Shown here: positions 13,315 to 24,589 of the stretch, piece after piece | Layout of the letters: each line of letters starts with the position of its first letter | How positions within the stretch are numbered: position 1 is the stretch's first letter | Assembly (NCBI RefSeq): GCF_036588685.1 | Contig: NC_086376.1 | Location: 61,031,166-61,095,165, forward strand | Source of the DNA: Mytilus trossulus | Lineage: Eukaryota; Mollusca; Bivalvia; Mytilida; Mytilidae | Reading direction: 5' to 3' | DNA: 64,000 bases | Translations under genes and position numbers: made by a program | The notes under the pieces: generated by a model | Databases searched by the model: none | What the model saw: the letters and a program-made list of their open reading frames with translations, nothing else | Told to the model about the DNA's origin: nothing

Positions 13315-13614
13315 CTGTTCATCAAGTTTGAAATTATTATGTCTCTCTTATCTAAGACCTGATCCATTGTTTGATTGATTAAACAAACAGGTTCGTGTAC
13401 TCTGTGACTGTCTGATACTTAGCGGGACATTGGGATGCTTATATCTTACATTAAAAATACACACAAAGGCAAAAATGCCAAGTTGTAATTTCCCGGACTT
13501 TTCGTCTGCAAGAAATTTTAAATATTCCTACACGTTGTTTATAAAAAACAACTCTATGTTTATACTACAATAAAAATATATATACATTTCCTGACACAAT
13601 CCAATTATTTTCAC

Positions 13615-13735
13615 CTTTAGTACAATATAAATTGATTTTAATGAGGAAAAGTTTGATGAAATGTATTGTACTTTTATGCGCGAATATAACCTGTTCAGTA
13701 ATTTGGTTTACTTCCGGTTCCCATCTTGAAAGCAT
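13615..13735 (-). CDS. Candidate first coding exon of the unrecognised minus-strand gene
   Basis: An ATG at 13735-13733 opens a 40-codon frame starting MLSRWEPEVNQITEQ. It ends at a GT donor (AAAG then GTGAAA) at 13615. The exon ends in phase 1, exactly what the next supported exon (9946-9865, beginning with the last two bases of a codon) needs; the join would give Glu. It would imply a 3.7-kb intron. Against it: the ATG sits only 20 bp from the MBD2/3 ATG on the other strand, so it would overlap the MBD2/3 5' UTR and promoter, and a 40-codon open frame is not rare by chance. Confidence 0.25.
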
Positions 13736-13754
13736 CTTATCTTTTTTTTAAAGA
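13700..13754. promoter_or_regulatory. Candidate promoter/5' UTR of MBD2/3, with ETS-like motif
   Basis: ACTTCCGG at 13710-13717 matches the ETS/GABP core (CCGGAAGT on the other strand), common close to start sites of broadly expressed and divergent promoters. It lies 38 bp before the MBD2/3 ATG. If the minus-strand gene starts nearby, this is a shared bidirectional promoter. No TATA box is evident. The role is inferred from motif and position only. Confidence 0.35.
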
Positions 13755-16700
13755 ATGGAACTAAAACGACAGTCAGACTGTCCATCCTTACCCCCTGGTT
13801 GGAGAAGAGAAGAAGTCGTTAGACAATCTGGTCTATCTGCAGGCAAAACAGATGTGTATTACTATAGGTACAAAATTACGTTGATAGATTTTCAGTCGCC
13901 GGTTTGAGATCACAGTACTGTCATCAGACACTTGTTTCTATACAGAATACAGAATCTATCCATGGGTAGACCCACTATCAACGTATAATATATATATATA
14001 TATATATGAATATACGTATATTAGGTAGCACTCCACAGTTAGATGTGTAGTTTCGCATTTTGGCCCCTGTGAATTTTTCAAATATGAGAGCTAGTGTGCA
14101 ATAAAATTCATTTTTGGATAGCTGAGTATTAAAATAACCTTTGTATTGGGTTTATATGAACATCAAGGTTATTTAATGTATGTAATATAGGCGGTTTTCT
14201 GTATGACAGTCCGTATTTGCATGTCCCTACCATACACTGGTCCGGCAATTATTGCAATGTTTTTTTCCAACTTTTTATTGCACAAACTTTGTGATTGGAT
14301 TTTACGAAAAAATGAGGCGGAAGACACCCATTTTTTATTTGATCATTAGGAAGATTTTGTACAACACAAACAGTTAAGTTAATGTATTAGAAATCCAGGA
14401 ATAGGAGATGATAAAACATTTTGTGGCTCATTTTTAATTTTATTTTCTAACTGTGGAGTGCTACCTTATGGCACATCAGAAAGTATAGAAATGCACTTTT
14501 AAAGATAAAAATTACCACAAATCTTTAGTCTGTTATGTTCTTGTTTTAGTTCTGAAGGTAAAAAATCTGCTAGGGAAGCAATTTATGTTTATTTTATTGT
14601 TTACTCTCCTTAGCAACCAAATATACACATTTTGACACTTAGATATATTGCGGTCTTAAATTTGTACTCCATTAGCTTTGCCCTTGTAACCAAAGATTGC
14701 GCTTTATATGATATCCTCAGAATGTATCTCTTTATATTTTTGAATGCGAATAAGTCAAATAAACATTTTTAGCAGGATTTTATATAATAATTTGGCATTA
14801 ATTACATTTAATGATGCCAGTATGGCTAGAAATTTATACCCTGCTTGAGAGCTTCTAAACCAAGGTTAGGTATGCTATTTACAGCAAAATTGACCTATAA
14901 GTACTTTTAAATACCTAAAAATTGTACAATATGTCCTCTTTTAAGGTAATTTTATGATTTTAAATAAGATAAAGGGAAAGTTTTTAGAAATTTACCCCAA
15001 AATTGAGACAGACTTGCAGTTTTTCACTATGATCCATCATTTATTTTTAAATAACTTTTTGTCGCGTTTCAACATCAACTGCTTACCTTCATAAAATCTT
15101 TATTACTGAACCAATTTTAAAAACTAAGGTACCATTTTCATCGTAACAGCTAGTAGAACACAGAAAATAGAACAAAAATTGAGGCATGAGGGGAAAAATT
15201 TCACCTTAAGGTAGCACTCCACAGTTAGATGTGTAGTTTCGCATTTTGGCCCCTGTGAATTTTTCAAATATGAGATCTAGAGCTAGTGTGCAATAAAATT
15301 CATTTTTGGATAGCTGAGTATTAAAATAACCTTTGTATTGGGTTTATATGAACATCAAGGTTATGTAATGTATGCAATATACAATGTAGGCGGTTTTCTG
15401 TATGACAGTCCGTATTTGCATGTCCCTATCATACACTGGTCCGGCAATTATTGCAATGTTTTTTTCCAACTTTTTATTGCACGAACTTTGTGATTGGATT
15501 TTACGAAAAAATGAGGCGAAAGACACCCATTTTTTATTTGATCATTAGGAAGATTTAGGGAAACAGTTTCTGAAAAGGTATTACTCAAAGGCAATGAAAT
15601 TCTAGTTTGATCCAAATTTTTGGGTGAAATGTGACATGTTCACCCCCCTTTTTGCAATATTTTATTGGAAATAAATGCAGAATGTTGCCATGGATACACA
15701 TAAAAGGAATTAATTTTCACCCTTTTCACTTTTGAAAGTCAAATCTATGGAAGATACTGATTACATACATATGCACCTGTACAACACAAACAGTTAAGTT
15801 AATGTATTAGAAATCCAGGAATAGGAGATGATAAAACATTTTGTGGCTCATTTTTTATTTTATTTTCTAACTGTGGAGTGCTACCTTAAGTGGATCTTCC
15901 CATGGACCGAAACAAGTGACTGTTAGTATCAAGAAATTCCATAGTCAAATTGACACCTAGTCCAAATAATTATGACATTTTTTTCTTTGACACCTTGCGT
16001 CGAAGTAAGGCATCAAAGAAAAAAATTATAATAGCCCTTTCAAGACGTCATAATTATTTGGACTAATCGACACCCGGAAGGCAGTATAGTCAAATCACAG
16101 GGGGTTGTTACAATTGCCAGGTTTACTATCCATACACACAAAAAATACAAGGGAGGAAGCTAATTTGCGACAATGCTTCAAATTATTGTTGTAATTTTTT
16201 TGTAATACTTACACTTACTTTGTGACCTGAATAAATATGTTCCCACTTGAATTATCTCTCCAATGACATATATTTGTTACCTTAAATAACCTCTATAACT
16301 ATTGTAATCCATAAAACAAACTTGACATTTTTTAAATAGAACGAATCAAGGCCCTACATTCGAAAATGAAAGTACTAAAGCGATATCTATCGGAAAATAT
16401 ATTTTCGGCACTCTCGGGTGTTTACCATAAATGTTTTGGAAGTCTACAGTATTTTTGATTTCAATAATGTAAAATTTGGCGGGAATAATTAGGAAAATAC
16501 TGTCTTTCGTCCTCATATTTCGGTAAACTCCTGAGAAAGCTGAAAATATATTTTCCGGTAGGTGTCGCTTTAGTACTTTCATTTTCAAATGTAGGGCCTT
16601 GATTCGTTCTATTTCAGAAATGTCGAATTTGTATTAATTTTATCAAAACCTCCTATTTTATGTTTACAAAAAAAAATTATAATCGCTCGCCTTTACTTTT

Positions 16701-19700
16701 CAAGCTAAGCCTCAAAAATTTGCAAATTAAATATTTTTTTATTAAAATTTTCAAATCGCTCGCTCGCCCCAAATTTTGGAGTCCAAAAATCCATAGAACA
16801 AGAAATTAAATTGGTGTGGCCTAATTGATTGTTTGTTGATTGTATTTGTTTCTTGGAATAAACTATAATCAATCTAAAAAGAAGAAAAAAAATAATGGAT
16901 TTAAGTTAACAAATGTATGTCTTACTTTAGTTAGGCTTTAAAAGCAGGCACACTGATGCTTTGTCATCACAATCAATGAAGAAAGGCATGAATTTATGTC
17001 ATGCTATTTTGCTAATTTAGTTATAAAATCTAGACAAATTATTGTCATATTTCTCAAATGTTATGCACAAACATTAATCTGAAAAGTTGAAAACCAATAA
17101 GATTTTCTTATACCGGTAATTCATTGTTCGGAACTACATAATTATATTATCAAAATGAAGTAGAATACAAATAAACAATGAAATAGTACCTTAACCATAT
17201 CATATGCATGTTAACTGTCATGACTGTATTTTGGTGAATTACTTATGCTTTAAAGTATTAAGGCATTGCGAAAAACAACTATTTCATCAAATAGATTTAA
17301 GTCAGATATTCCTATAATATTCCTTTTCATATTGGATACAAATTTTATTAAGTCAACTGCAGACAATTTGTAGTCAAAGTGTTTCAACTGAGGTACTACA
17401 CATGCGTCAAAAGGCGTCATTATGGAGTATGGGGGGTGCCGTCAAAAGGCGTCATTATGGAGGAAAGGGTTAAATTAACATGAAATATTTTTTTTGTAGC
17501 CCTGATGGCAAGAAGGTTAGAAGCAAACCAATGATGGCAAGGTATCTAGGAGAAGGGTTTGATTTAGCGACCTTTGATTTTCGCACTGGTAAAATAAATC
17601 ATTCATCAATCAGAAAAAGTAAGCGTCCAAACAGTGGTCCTTATGACTTTGCTAGAGGTTTGTCATTTTCTGTTTTCAACTTTGATTTTCATCGGTGAAG
17701 GCACATTCATTTACAAATGTTTGATCATTTTTTATAGTAGATAGATCAAAGTTTAAAAAACTGGGGGGGGGGGGGGGGGGGGGGGGGGGAGTTTTTGGAT
17801 CTATAAAGTAAAAGGTCCATACAGTGTAAAAGATTTCTGAAACCAAAGAAGGGTATACTAAAAGACATTGGAAAATTTTATTTTGTATCTTCTAAAAAAA
17901 GTTACATGAAAATACGTATTGGGACAAATATCTGGTTTGATATATATATATGACTTCAAAATTTGTTAAAATGGTAGTTTAAATGCTTATTTCTAAATAT
18001 TTCTAGCTGAATTTGGAATAGTTTTATTATTTGATCCAAGATCAGTTTAAAATGTGAAATCGTACAGTATTCTAGCTGTGGTGTAAATTGTTGGTGATAT
18101 ATGCAAAGCAGATCACACCTGTGTTTAATAAATAGTTCAGATAAATAGATAACATCTGGCAGATTATTTTCAAGTGTGTGCTTCTCCATGGCTGTTTTTA
18201 AAATGATCAAACATTTGTAGACTGAAAACAGTTTTAGATCCAGTTATTACAAATTAACCCATCATAACCTGATAATATCCTTGGTCACTCTAGCTATTAA
18301 CTTCATGTATATACGTATATACAGATACATATGAAACTTATACATGAATTCACTGTTTCAGAATCTATTGATTTATTGGTCAAATGAAATGATAAAAATC
18401 ACCAAATACATTGTGATAAATTCATAACATTGTCAAAAGCATTAATGGCATATTTTAAATCTTATAGGCAAAGTTCTTTACATTCTCTGAAACAACAAAT
18501 TGTGATTTGCATGGTACATAAATGTATGGATCCTTGTCAACTCAATACACCTTATCGCTTTTTATCCGCCATTACTGGATATCACACAGGTTCCCATAAA
18601 ATTTTACGCCATATAACAAAATATCTGACGCCACAATGGAAAAGTTTGTTGAATGTGTCAAAGTTGAAGTGGCCTGGTCAGATGGGATTAGCAATAAGGT
18701 GTATGACAATGTAGACTGTAAATGTAACCATAGATTCTTGTATTATGTAAATGTAGTGATTTCCATGGTTTTTTATTTTTTCATCTTAGAAATATTCTTT
18801 CTAGACTAGTACGGTGCATAGGGATCTTGAAAAATTTCTTAAAAATGTGAAATATATTTTTGTGACACAAGGGAAATATTCTACTAAAAACATTAGTAGT
18901 TGTCACATTTACTAATGTCACATTATTGTCTTCTTTTAAAGATGTGCAAAAAGAAATCCACACAATTGGTTTAAAATTTGCAGTTATTAATTCTACATTT
19001 TTTTGTACCTAGAAATCTGACCTAATGATAGTTGAGTAATTCCAGCTGTCAACCATATCAGATGGCACTCTTCTTTAATTTAAATTACTTAAATCTGTTG
19101 TAGTCAAAATGATACCAATAATATTATGGGAAATGGGAATTAATTCTCCCTAATAAGCAACAAACAGTTTACATATGTATGTAAATCTTAAACTAATTTC
19201 AAATTTAGCAAATACTGTAAAATACATGTACATACAAAAAATGGCTACCACCATGTTGTTTCTTAAAAAATGTAATTAGTGTGTAGTAAATATCAAAAGC
19301 TGGAGTTCTATGAGTGATCCAGTGGTTTGATTTGATACCCTGACAAAGATAATGTTTTTTATGAAACTGTTTTATAGGAATAAGACAAGATTCCAGTTTA
19401 TCATTACCTATCAGACAGACAGCTTCAATCTTCAAACAGCCAGTCACAGTAAAGAGAATCAGAGAGGACACAGACAGTAAAACAAAAACAGATTTAAAAC
19501 ATGGTCCACAGGATCCTCCTAAACAGGTCTGTACAATGTCAATGTATCAAGTATGTAAGACCAGACTTCATAAATTTCTAGCGAATTTGGGGTATGCACA
19601 GGTCATAGAATCCTTGAAAAGCAATGGATATTTATTTTGAATAAAAATAATGAAAAGCATTTAGCATGTTTAGAGTTAAATCCAATGTTATATTTGTTTC

Positions 19701-22157
19701 TTCAAAATTGTTTGTAAAAACATTCATGAGCCTGAATCTGGTTTTGTACTCTGTTCGAGCTTATTCATCCACTACCGACGGTTTTATCACAAGTTACAGA
19801 TCATGTTCGAAATATGTTCTGGTCTTATGATTTTGTGCAGAATTATAGTCCTTTGACTTAGAAATCAACTAAATTAATCAGTTATCAGCACTTTTCTTTG
19901 TTTTACTTAAAGATATTGATATTGAAAATTGGTTTATAATTTTATTGTGACAAATTACAGATCAAGTTTAAGTTTTGTTAGCTATATATATAGGTTCTAA
20001 TTATTTTGTGCAGAGTAATGGTCCTTGGATTTAGAAAGTTCACTTGATTAATCAGTGTTCAACACTTTTTTGTCATGACTGAAAGTATTGACTTGATATT
20101 TATTATATAGTAAAAACAATGAGGTGTTATAGATCAAGTTAGAATTGTGTTCCAATTCAATTATTTTATTTACTGATAGGGGACTATGTATTGCCATGCA
20201 ATACTCACAAATTGCTCTTTGTTAAGAAACCAGCTAGGGGACATGCAGGAATATTGGAAAATTTGCTTTGAATGCTGAATATGAAAAGCAACTGCCAATG
20301 ACCAAAATCCCCAATTACAAAAAAATGGCTAGTACATAGTAACAACTCAACACAATTCCTCAGATAAAATCAGGTTTATGTTTATTATTTTACAGTTATT
20401 TTGGGAGAAACGTCTTCAAGGTTTCCATGCAGTTGACAGTAGTGAAGACATCCTAAAGGCTTTAGATTTACCAAGAAATGTACAAGGTATTTGATGGCTG
20501 CACAACAACTAATGCATAACAAATTTGGGAAAAAATGCTTTATATTATTTATTGAACTTAAATTACTGGCATCTGTTTTGGATGCTTTGTCCATATTGTG
20601 AGATGTTTGAATGCTTATAATGTTGCAATATACGATAGATATATCTGTTTTTATATGACCCACATATTATAATACAGTTTATTTGTATATCTGTGTCATA
20701 CAATAATTTAAAGTATGTCCAGAATTACTATTTTTTGTCTAATCTAGAGAGTTGAATAATCAAGACTTAAAAGCATACTGTGTCGTGCAAGGCTGACATC
20801 AACTACATTGTAGTTGTATAAAAATTTACATTTCTCTTATTACAGAATTTATATTTTCCTGCCCTTTCAATCAATCATAATACATTGAACTTGATTGCTG
20901 CATACTTTACATGTTAAAGTTCATAATTTGGTAAAGTTGAAACATTTCTCTTACATAATATTTGGCTTAACAAATACAAACCCGTTTGATTTTGATAATT
21001 TTTAGATTTTCTTTTAGAATCATGTGTTTTAAAGTTGTTAAAAATTGGAAACCTCAGTTACAAAATGAAACAAAAAACCTTCTATAAAATGATTTTCAGT
21101 TTGAAAAAAAGGAATGACAAATCTCTGTATACCAGTAATTATTTGAATTTTGATTTTGTTTTAGGTGTTGGACCAGAACTTAGCACAGAGAACATTCTAC
21201 AAAGTATATCAGCAGCGTTACACATGAACAATGGTCCAGTTATGGGACAAGGAAATAATAAACAAGCTCTGTCTAAAAATCCTGGTGCTAATATAGATGC
21301 AAATCAACCTCACATTCAAGTAAGAATTATATTTCATTTCTAATTGGTTTATAAATATAAATGGCCAGCAGATAATATAAAAAATACTGAATCACAATAC
21401 AAACAGAATAGTTTAAAATGTCTAAGCAACATACCAGACATGTTGATGTGATTAAGAGGATAAATAAGTTATACATCAATTATAGGGCAATCCTACAACA
21501 AAATAAACCACTAGACATCTAGAAAGCACAACCACAAATATCTGTCATAACAATATGTTCAGCTTTTAATCATCAAAAAGTTGAGATGAAAATCAACAAT
21601 AAAAAATGGCATTGTTACCAACTTGCACATGAAGATGTGGCAGATTTAGATTAGTTTTGTTGCATTTAGTCAGGCATATGTCTGTTGTTCATTACCTCGT
21701 TTAAAATAGATTAAAATATTGCACTGATGAAATATATTGTTTCATGTGATTTTGAGCAACACCTGGTATTTCTTTTAAATCAGCTCTTTATTAAATTTAA
21801 ATAGAATTGCCAAGTTGCAATATGAGTAAATATTTAAGTTAAGGTAAAATATTGTAGAAACCAGATAATACAAATGAAAACTTATTCAGTATCCAAACTA
21901 AAAATATTCATCATTTGATAACCATTTTCCAAATCCCTTTAAACATTGTTGTAAAATACTTATTATGGCTCGAAACAATTTCATAGATCATTATGACTTT
22001 ACTATTTAATGCATTCAAATTTAATTTTTATAACAACAATATCTTCCCTTTTTTTTTTTAGCAAACAATGATTACAGAAGAAGATATTAAACGACAAGAG
22101 ATGAAAGTCATAGAGGCCAGAAGACGATTAGAAGAAGCTATGAAAGGATTATTATGA
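13755..22157 (+). CDS. MBD2/3: Methyl-CpG-binding domain protein 2/3 (MBD2/3), six exons, complete
   Basis: Coding exons are 13755-13867, 17500-17657, 19378-19526, 20396-20486, 21165-21319 and 22062-22157. All have GT/AG borders and compatible phases and give 253 residues plus TGA. The MBD spans about residues 8-75: PPGW at 13-16, SGLSAGK at 25-31, DVYYYSP at 33-39, RSKP at 45-48 and FDFRTGK near 63-69. The arginines expected to read methyl-CpG (R23 and R45) are present. Residue 35 is Tyr, as in vertebrate MBD2; mammalian MBD3 has Phe there and binds methyl-CpG poorly. The IRQTASIFKQPVT block follows in exon 3, LFWEKRLQG in exon 4, and a C-terminal helix (ITEEDIKRQE..., residues 226-250) that in this family forms a coiled coil with GATAD2/p66. 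The acidic tail of vertebrate MBD3 is absent. The family recruits the NuRD deacetylase/remodelling complex to methylated DNA in the nucleus. The start is the first Met before the MBD. A single MBD2/3 gene is usual in invertebrates. Confidence 0.96.
14024..14465. mobile_element. TTA(A)-type MITE, short copy, in MBD2/3 intron 1
   Basis: Termini GGTAGCACTCCACAGTTAGA and its complement, flanked by TTA on both sides. It is nearly identical to the copy at 15210-15885 but lacks an internal 221-bp segment. It is non-coding. Confidence 0.8.
15210..15885. mobile_element. TTAA-type MITE, long copy, in MBD2/3 intron 1
   Basis: Same termini as the copy at 14024, flanked by perfect TTAA on both sides, the target of piggyBac and Kolobok elements. 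It carries about 221 bp (15557-15777) absent from the short copy. It lies 745 bp from the short copy, in the same orientation. Confidence 0.82.
15958..16065. repeat. Inverted repeat with GTCCAAATAATTATGAC ends
   Basis: TAGTCCAAATAATTATGAC at the left and GTCATAATTATTTGGACTA at the right, enclosing a smaller stem (TTTTTTTCTTTGA / TCAAAGAAAAAAA). The outer motif also occurs near 12901. It is in MBD2/3 intron 1. Confidence 0.65.
16334..16614. mobile_element. Foldback MITE with ~75-bp inverted arms
   Basis: AAATAGAACGAATCAAGGCC at the left is matched by the complement at the right. The complementarity continues through the GAAAGTACTAAAGCGA block to GAAAATATATTTTC on both arms, with few mismatches, leaving roughly a 110-bp centre. 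It is non-coding and lies in MBD2/3 intron 1. Confidence 0.8.
17406..17464. repeat. Direct repeat before MBD2/3 exon 2
   Basis: GTCAAAAGGCGTCATTATGG occurs at 17406 and 17443, 37 bp apart. The second copy ends 36 bases before the exon 2 acceptor. Confidence 0.85.
17658..19377. other. MBD2/3 intron 2
   Basis: It holds the poly-G run, TA microsatellites near 17942 and a 94-codon frame at 18430-18714 (contains NTPYRFLSAITGYHTGSH). That frame starts with a TTG rather than ATG, matches nothing I recognise and is probably part of an old repeat. Confidence 0.5.
17763..17790 (+). repeat. Poly-G run of about 27 bases in MBD2/3 intron 2
   Basis: An uninterrupted G tract 106 bases after the exon 2 donor, on the sense strand. 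Its length is likely imprecise in the assembly. Confidence 0.8.
19830..20190. repeat. Tandem repeat related to 7090-7770, in MBD2/3 intron 3
   Basis: Two to three diverged copies of about 165 bp, marked by GTGCAGA.TTATAGTCC, AGATATTGATATTG and TTACAGATCAAGTTTAAG. Confidence 0.6.
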
Positions 22158-22236
22158 TGAACAATATTCAATCAAAACTCATTTTGTTGCATGCAGCTAG
22201 GTTTATCCTAAGTAGAGTAATGAACTTGACCTGCCC

Positions 22237-22242
22237 AATAAA
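22237..22242 (+). terminator. Poly(A) signal of MBD2/3
   Basis: AATAAA lies 80 bases after the stop codon on the coding strand. It is the first such motif downstream and would give a very short 3' UTR, ending before the transposon at 22374. Confidence 0.6.
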
Positions 22243-22373
22243 ACATGTTTTTATTACATCAGTCACAGTCCCATTGTGGAGAAATGGGCAGTGGAAGAAT
22301 TATGACGTGTGATTTTAATTGCAATATGTACATATTTCCAAATTATTTTCTTTTCAGTTAATAATGGCAGCTT

Positions 22374-23522
22374 CCAAGGTTGGCAAAAAAGCGGTCAATA
22401 CTAGTATTGACCATGCCAGTGGTAAATACCGGTATTTACCGGGAAATACTGGCAAATACCGGCAAATACTGGTCGATTGAAATTTTTAGTGGTCATTACT
22501 ATAAAAACCACTAGATCTACTTGGTCAATTTTATCGACTATGACGAGGGATTCGACCTAGACGATCCCAAGTTGCTCCGGACAACACCACCTCACACATC
22601 GCCACTAGTGATGCCATCTCCAGAGGCAGTTACATCAGCTCTTTTGATCCTAGAACGGCCAGATACGCCTTATCACACACCTAGAAGTAAAGTAAAGGCA
22701 AAACGGTCAACAGAACCAGACACTAAGTAGAAAGTCCGCAATACCCAAACAGGATAGTCGGACAGAAAAAACCCATACATCATCATCATGGTCAATTTTA
22801 ATTACAATTAATAACTAGTTTATAAAGAAAGTGTTCAAATCATTTTAAATGCTTTCATTTCTAATTCTATTGTAAATTCAAACAGGGATCTACATTGATT
22901 AATGTGTACATAATATTATAGTAAAAGATAAAAACTTTTTGTCCCTACTTCAAATTTCCATTTCCAGCATGAAGAAGGTTTTTATCTCACAGTTGAATAG
23001 CTCCAGACAGGAAATAATTTATTGTTTAAGGGAGTCTTCATATATCAATTTTATTACTTTCAACCCATGTACTGTCAACTTTTATTGGGGGCTGTTGTTT
23101 TAGTAATTAAATTTTCACACCCAGCAATGCCTGGTGATAGGTAAAAAGACCCATGAAACTTCATTTACCTGTAGTTTTATTTATCTTTAATTGTAATTAC
23201 CTGTTAAATTATACATTTTGAAGAAAAATATATAGATTTAAACATGTTGAAATAAAATATAAATTTGTATATATATATATCTTAGGTATGCCATATCATA
23301 ATTCATAAAAACTGAATTTTAAATCAGTAAAAATAAGTGTTATAAATGAATAAAACACATTATATTTGACCTTTTATCAAGATTTTACTTCAATTAATAG
23401 TAGAAACAACCATGAAAATTTCAATTGACCAAGTATTTGCCAGTATTGACCACTTGGGGAGTATTGTCCGGGGCGGTAAATAATGGTAAATACCAGGGGT
23501 GGTATTTACCGCCCAACCTTGG
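22374..23522. mobile_element. Non-autonomous DNA transposon, 1149 bp, with 6-bp target duplication
   Basis: Termini are CCAAGGTTGG and its complement CCAACCTTGG, flanked by CAGCTT on both sides (22368-22373 and 23523-23528). Inverted similarity continues inward for roughly 100 bp: the left end is rich in GGTAAATACCGG/CAAATACTGG motifs and the right end carries their complements. The inside holds a 70-codon frame (22521-22730, which opens with GTC rather than ATG and includes DPKLLRTTPPHTSPLVMPSP) of no recognised family; no transposase is seen. The superfamily is unclear; a 6-bp duplication is not typical of the commonest families. Confidence 0.75.
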
Positions 23523-24264
23523 CAGCTTCTGATGATTTGTTTTTTTATTGAGAAAAATTGTTTATGATTTATACATCTTATGATAAGATCAATGACTTTT
23601 TATAGATTGATGAAAACAAATAAATAAGCATAATTGTCAAATGCATGAAGACTGAAGGTACACTTTCAAATTTTATGCCCGACCTACAATAGTAGAGGGG
23701 CATTATGTTTTCTGGTTTGTAAGTCCATTTGTCCATCTGTTCGTTGGTTCATCTGTTCATTCTTACATGTGCCCTATGATATGATTTTTCTAATTTTATG
23801 AGATTACTTGTGAGTTATAACTGTCCAAAATCCATCATGGATTCTTACCTCATAGGACATTATGGTAGAAAGCATAAACTTCCTCTGATACATTTTCATC
23901 AGTGTGATATCCAAACTTGAGCATTAAAGACCTTTATAAAGTTGCTCTTCTGAGAACATGTCGGTTTTTGACAATGCAAGCAAGATAAACAATAGGCAAA
24001 GGAGCCTCTAATGTTTTATTTTCACAAAAACTTTTAAGTACATTAAAGTGAATTGATACATAGCTTCATTAACAACTAATTGGGTCAAATTCTCTGTGAC
24101 AGTAAAACAGAATCTGCTCTCTTATTTACATGAAGAATTTGAACATGAATCAGGATTTTTTTATACAAATTGTATATATTATAACATGCATTCTGTCATT
24201 TTTGTATAAAATAAAAACTTTACAATGCATTTTTTTATTTCTGACATATCTTTTCTAGGCGGTT

Positions 24265-24490
24265 GAAGGAATCAAGTTTGTAAAAGAGGGACGAAAGATA
24301 CCACAGGGACAGTCAAACTCATAAATCTAAAACAAACTGACAACGCCATAGCTAAAAATGAAAAAGACAAACAGACAAACAATAGTACACATGACACAAC
24401 ATAGAAAACCAAAGAATAAACAAAAACTAGGGGTGATCTCAGGTGCTCCAGAAGGGTAAGCAGATCCTGCTCCACATGTGGCACCCGTCG
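24265..24490. repeat. Interspersed repeat (GGTGATCTCAGGTGCTCC family)
   Basis: It contains GGGACGAAAGATACCACAGG and CAGATCCTGCTCCACATGTG. Reverse copies occur at 40864-41040, and pieces at 11380-11520, 12915-13025 and 41425-41505. It is non-coding. Confidence 0.6.
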
Positions 24491-24589
24491 TGTTGCTTAT
24501 GTGATATCAATTTATACAGTTGTACCTTCATCATGGGATAATGTTGTTGATTTTAAATTTCTTTCTCAGAAAATGGACATATCTTCACC

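Noticed and set aside
18430..18714. 94-codon frame in MBD2/3 intron 2
   Set aside because: It starts with TTG, has no splice context and no recognised family; likely an old repeat.
22521..22730. 70-codon frame as an independent gene
   Set aside because: It lies wholly within the transposon at 22374-23522, opens with GTC rather than ATG, and shows no recognised domain or splice context.
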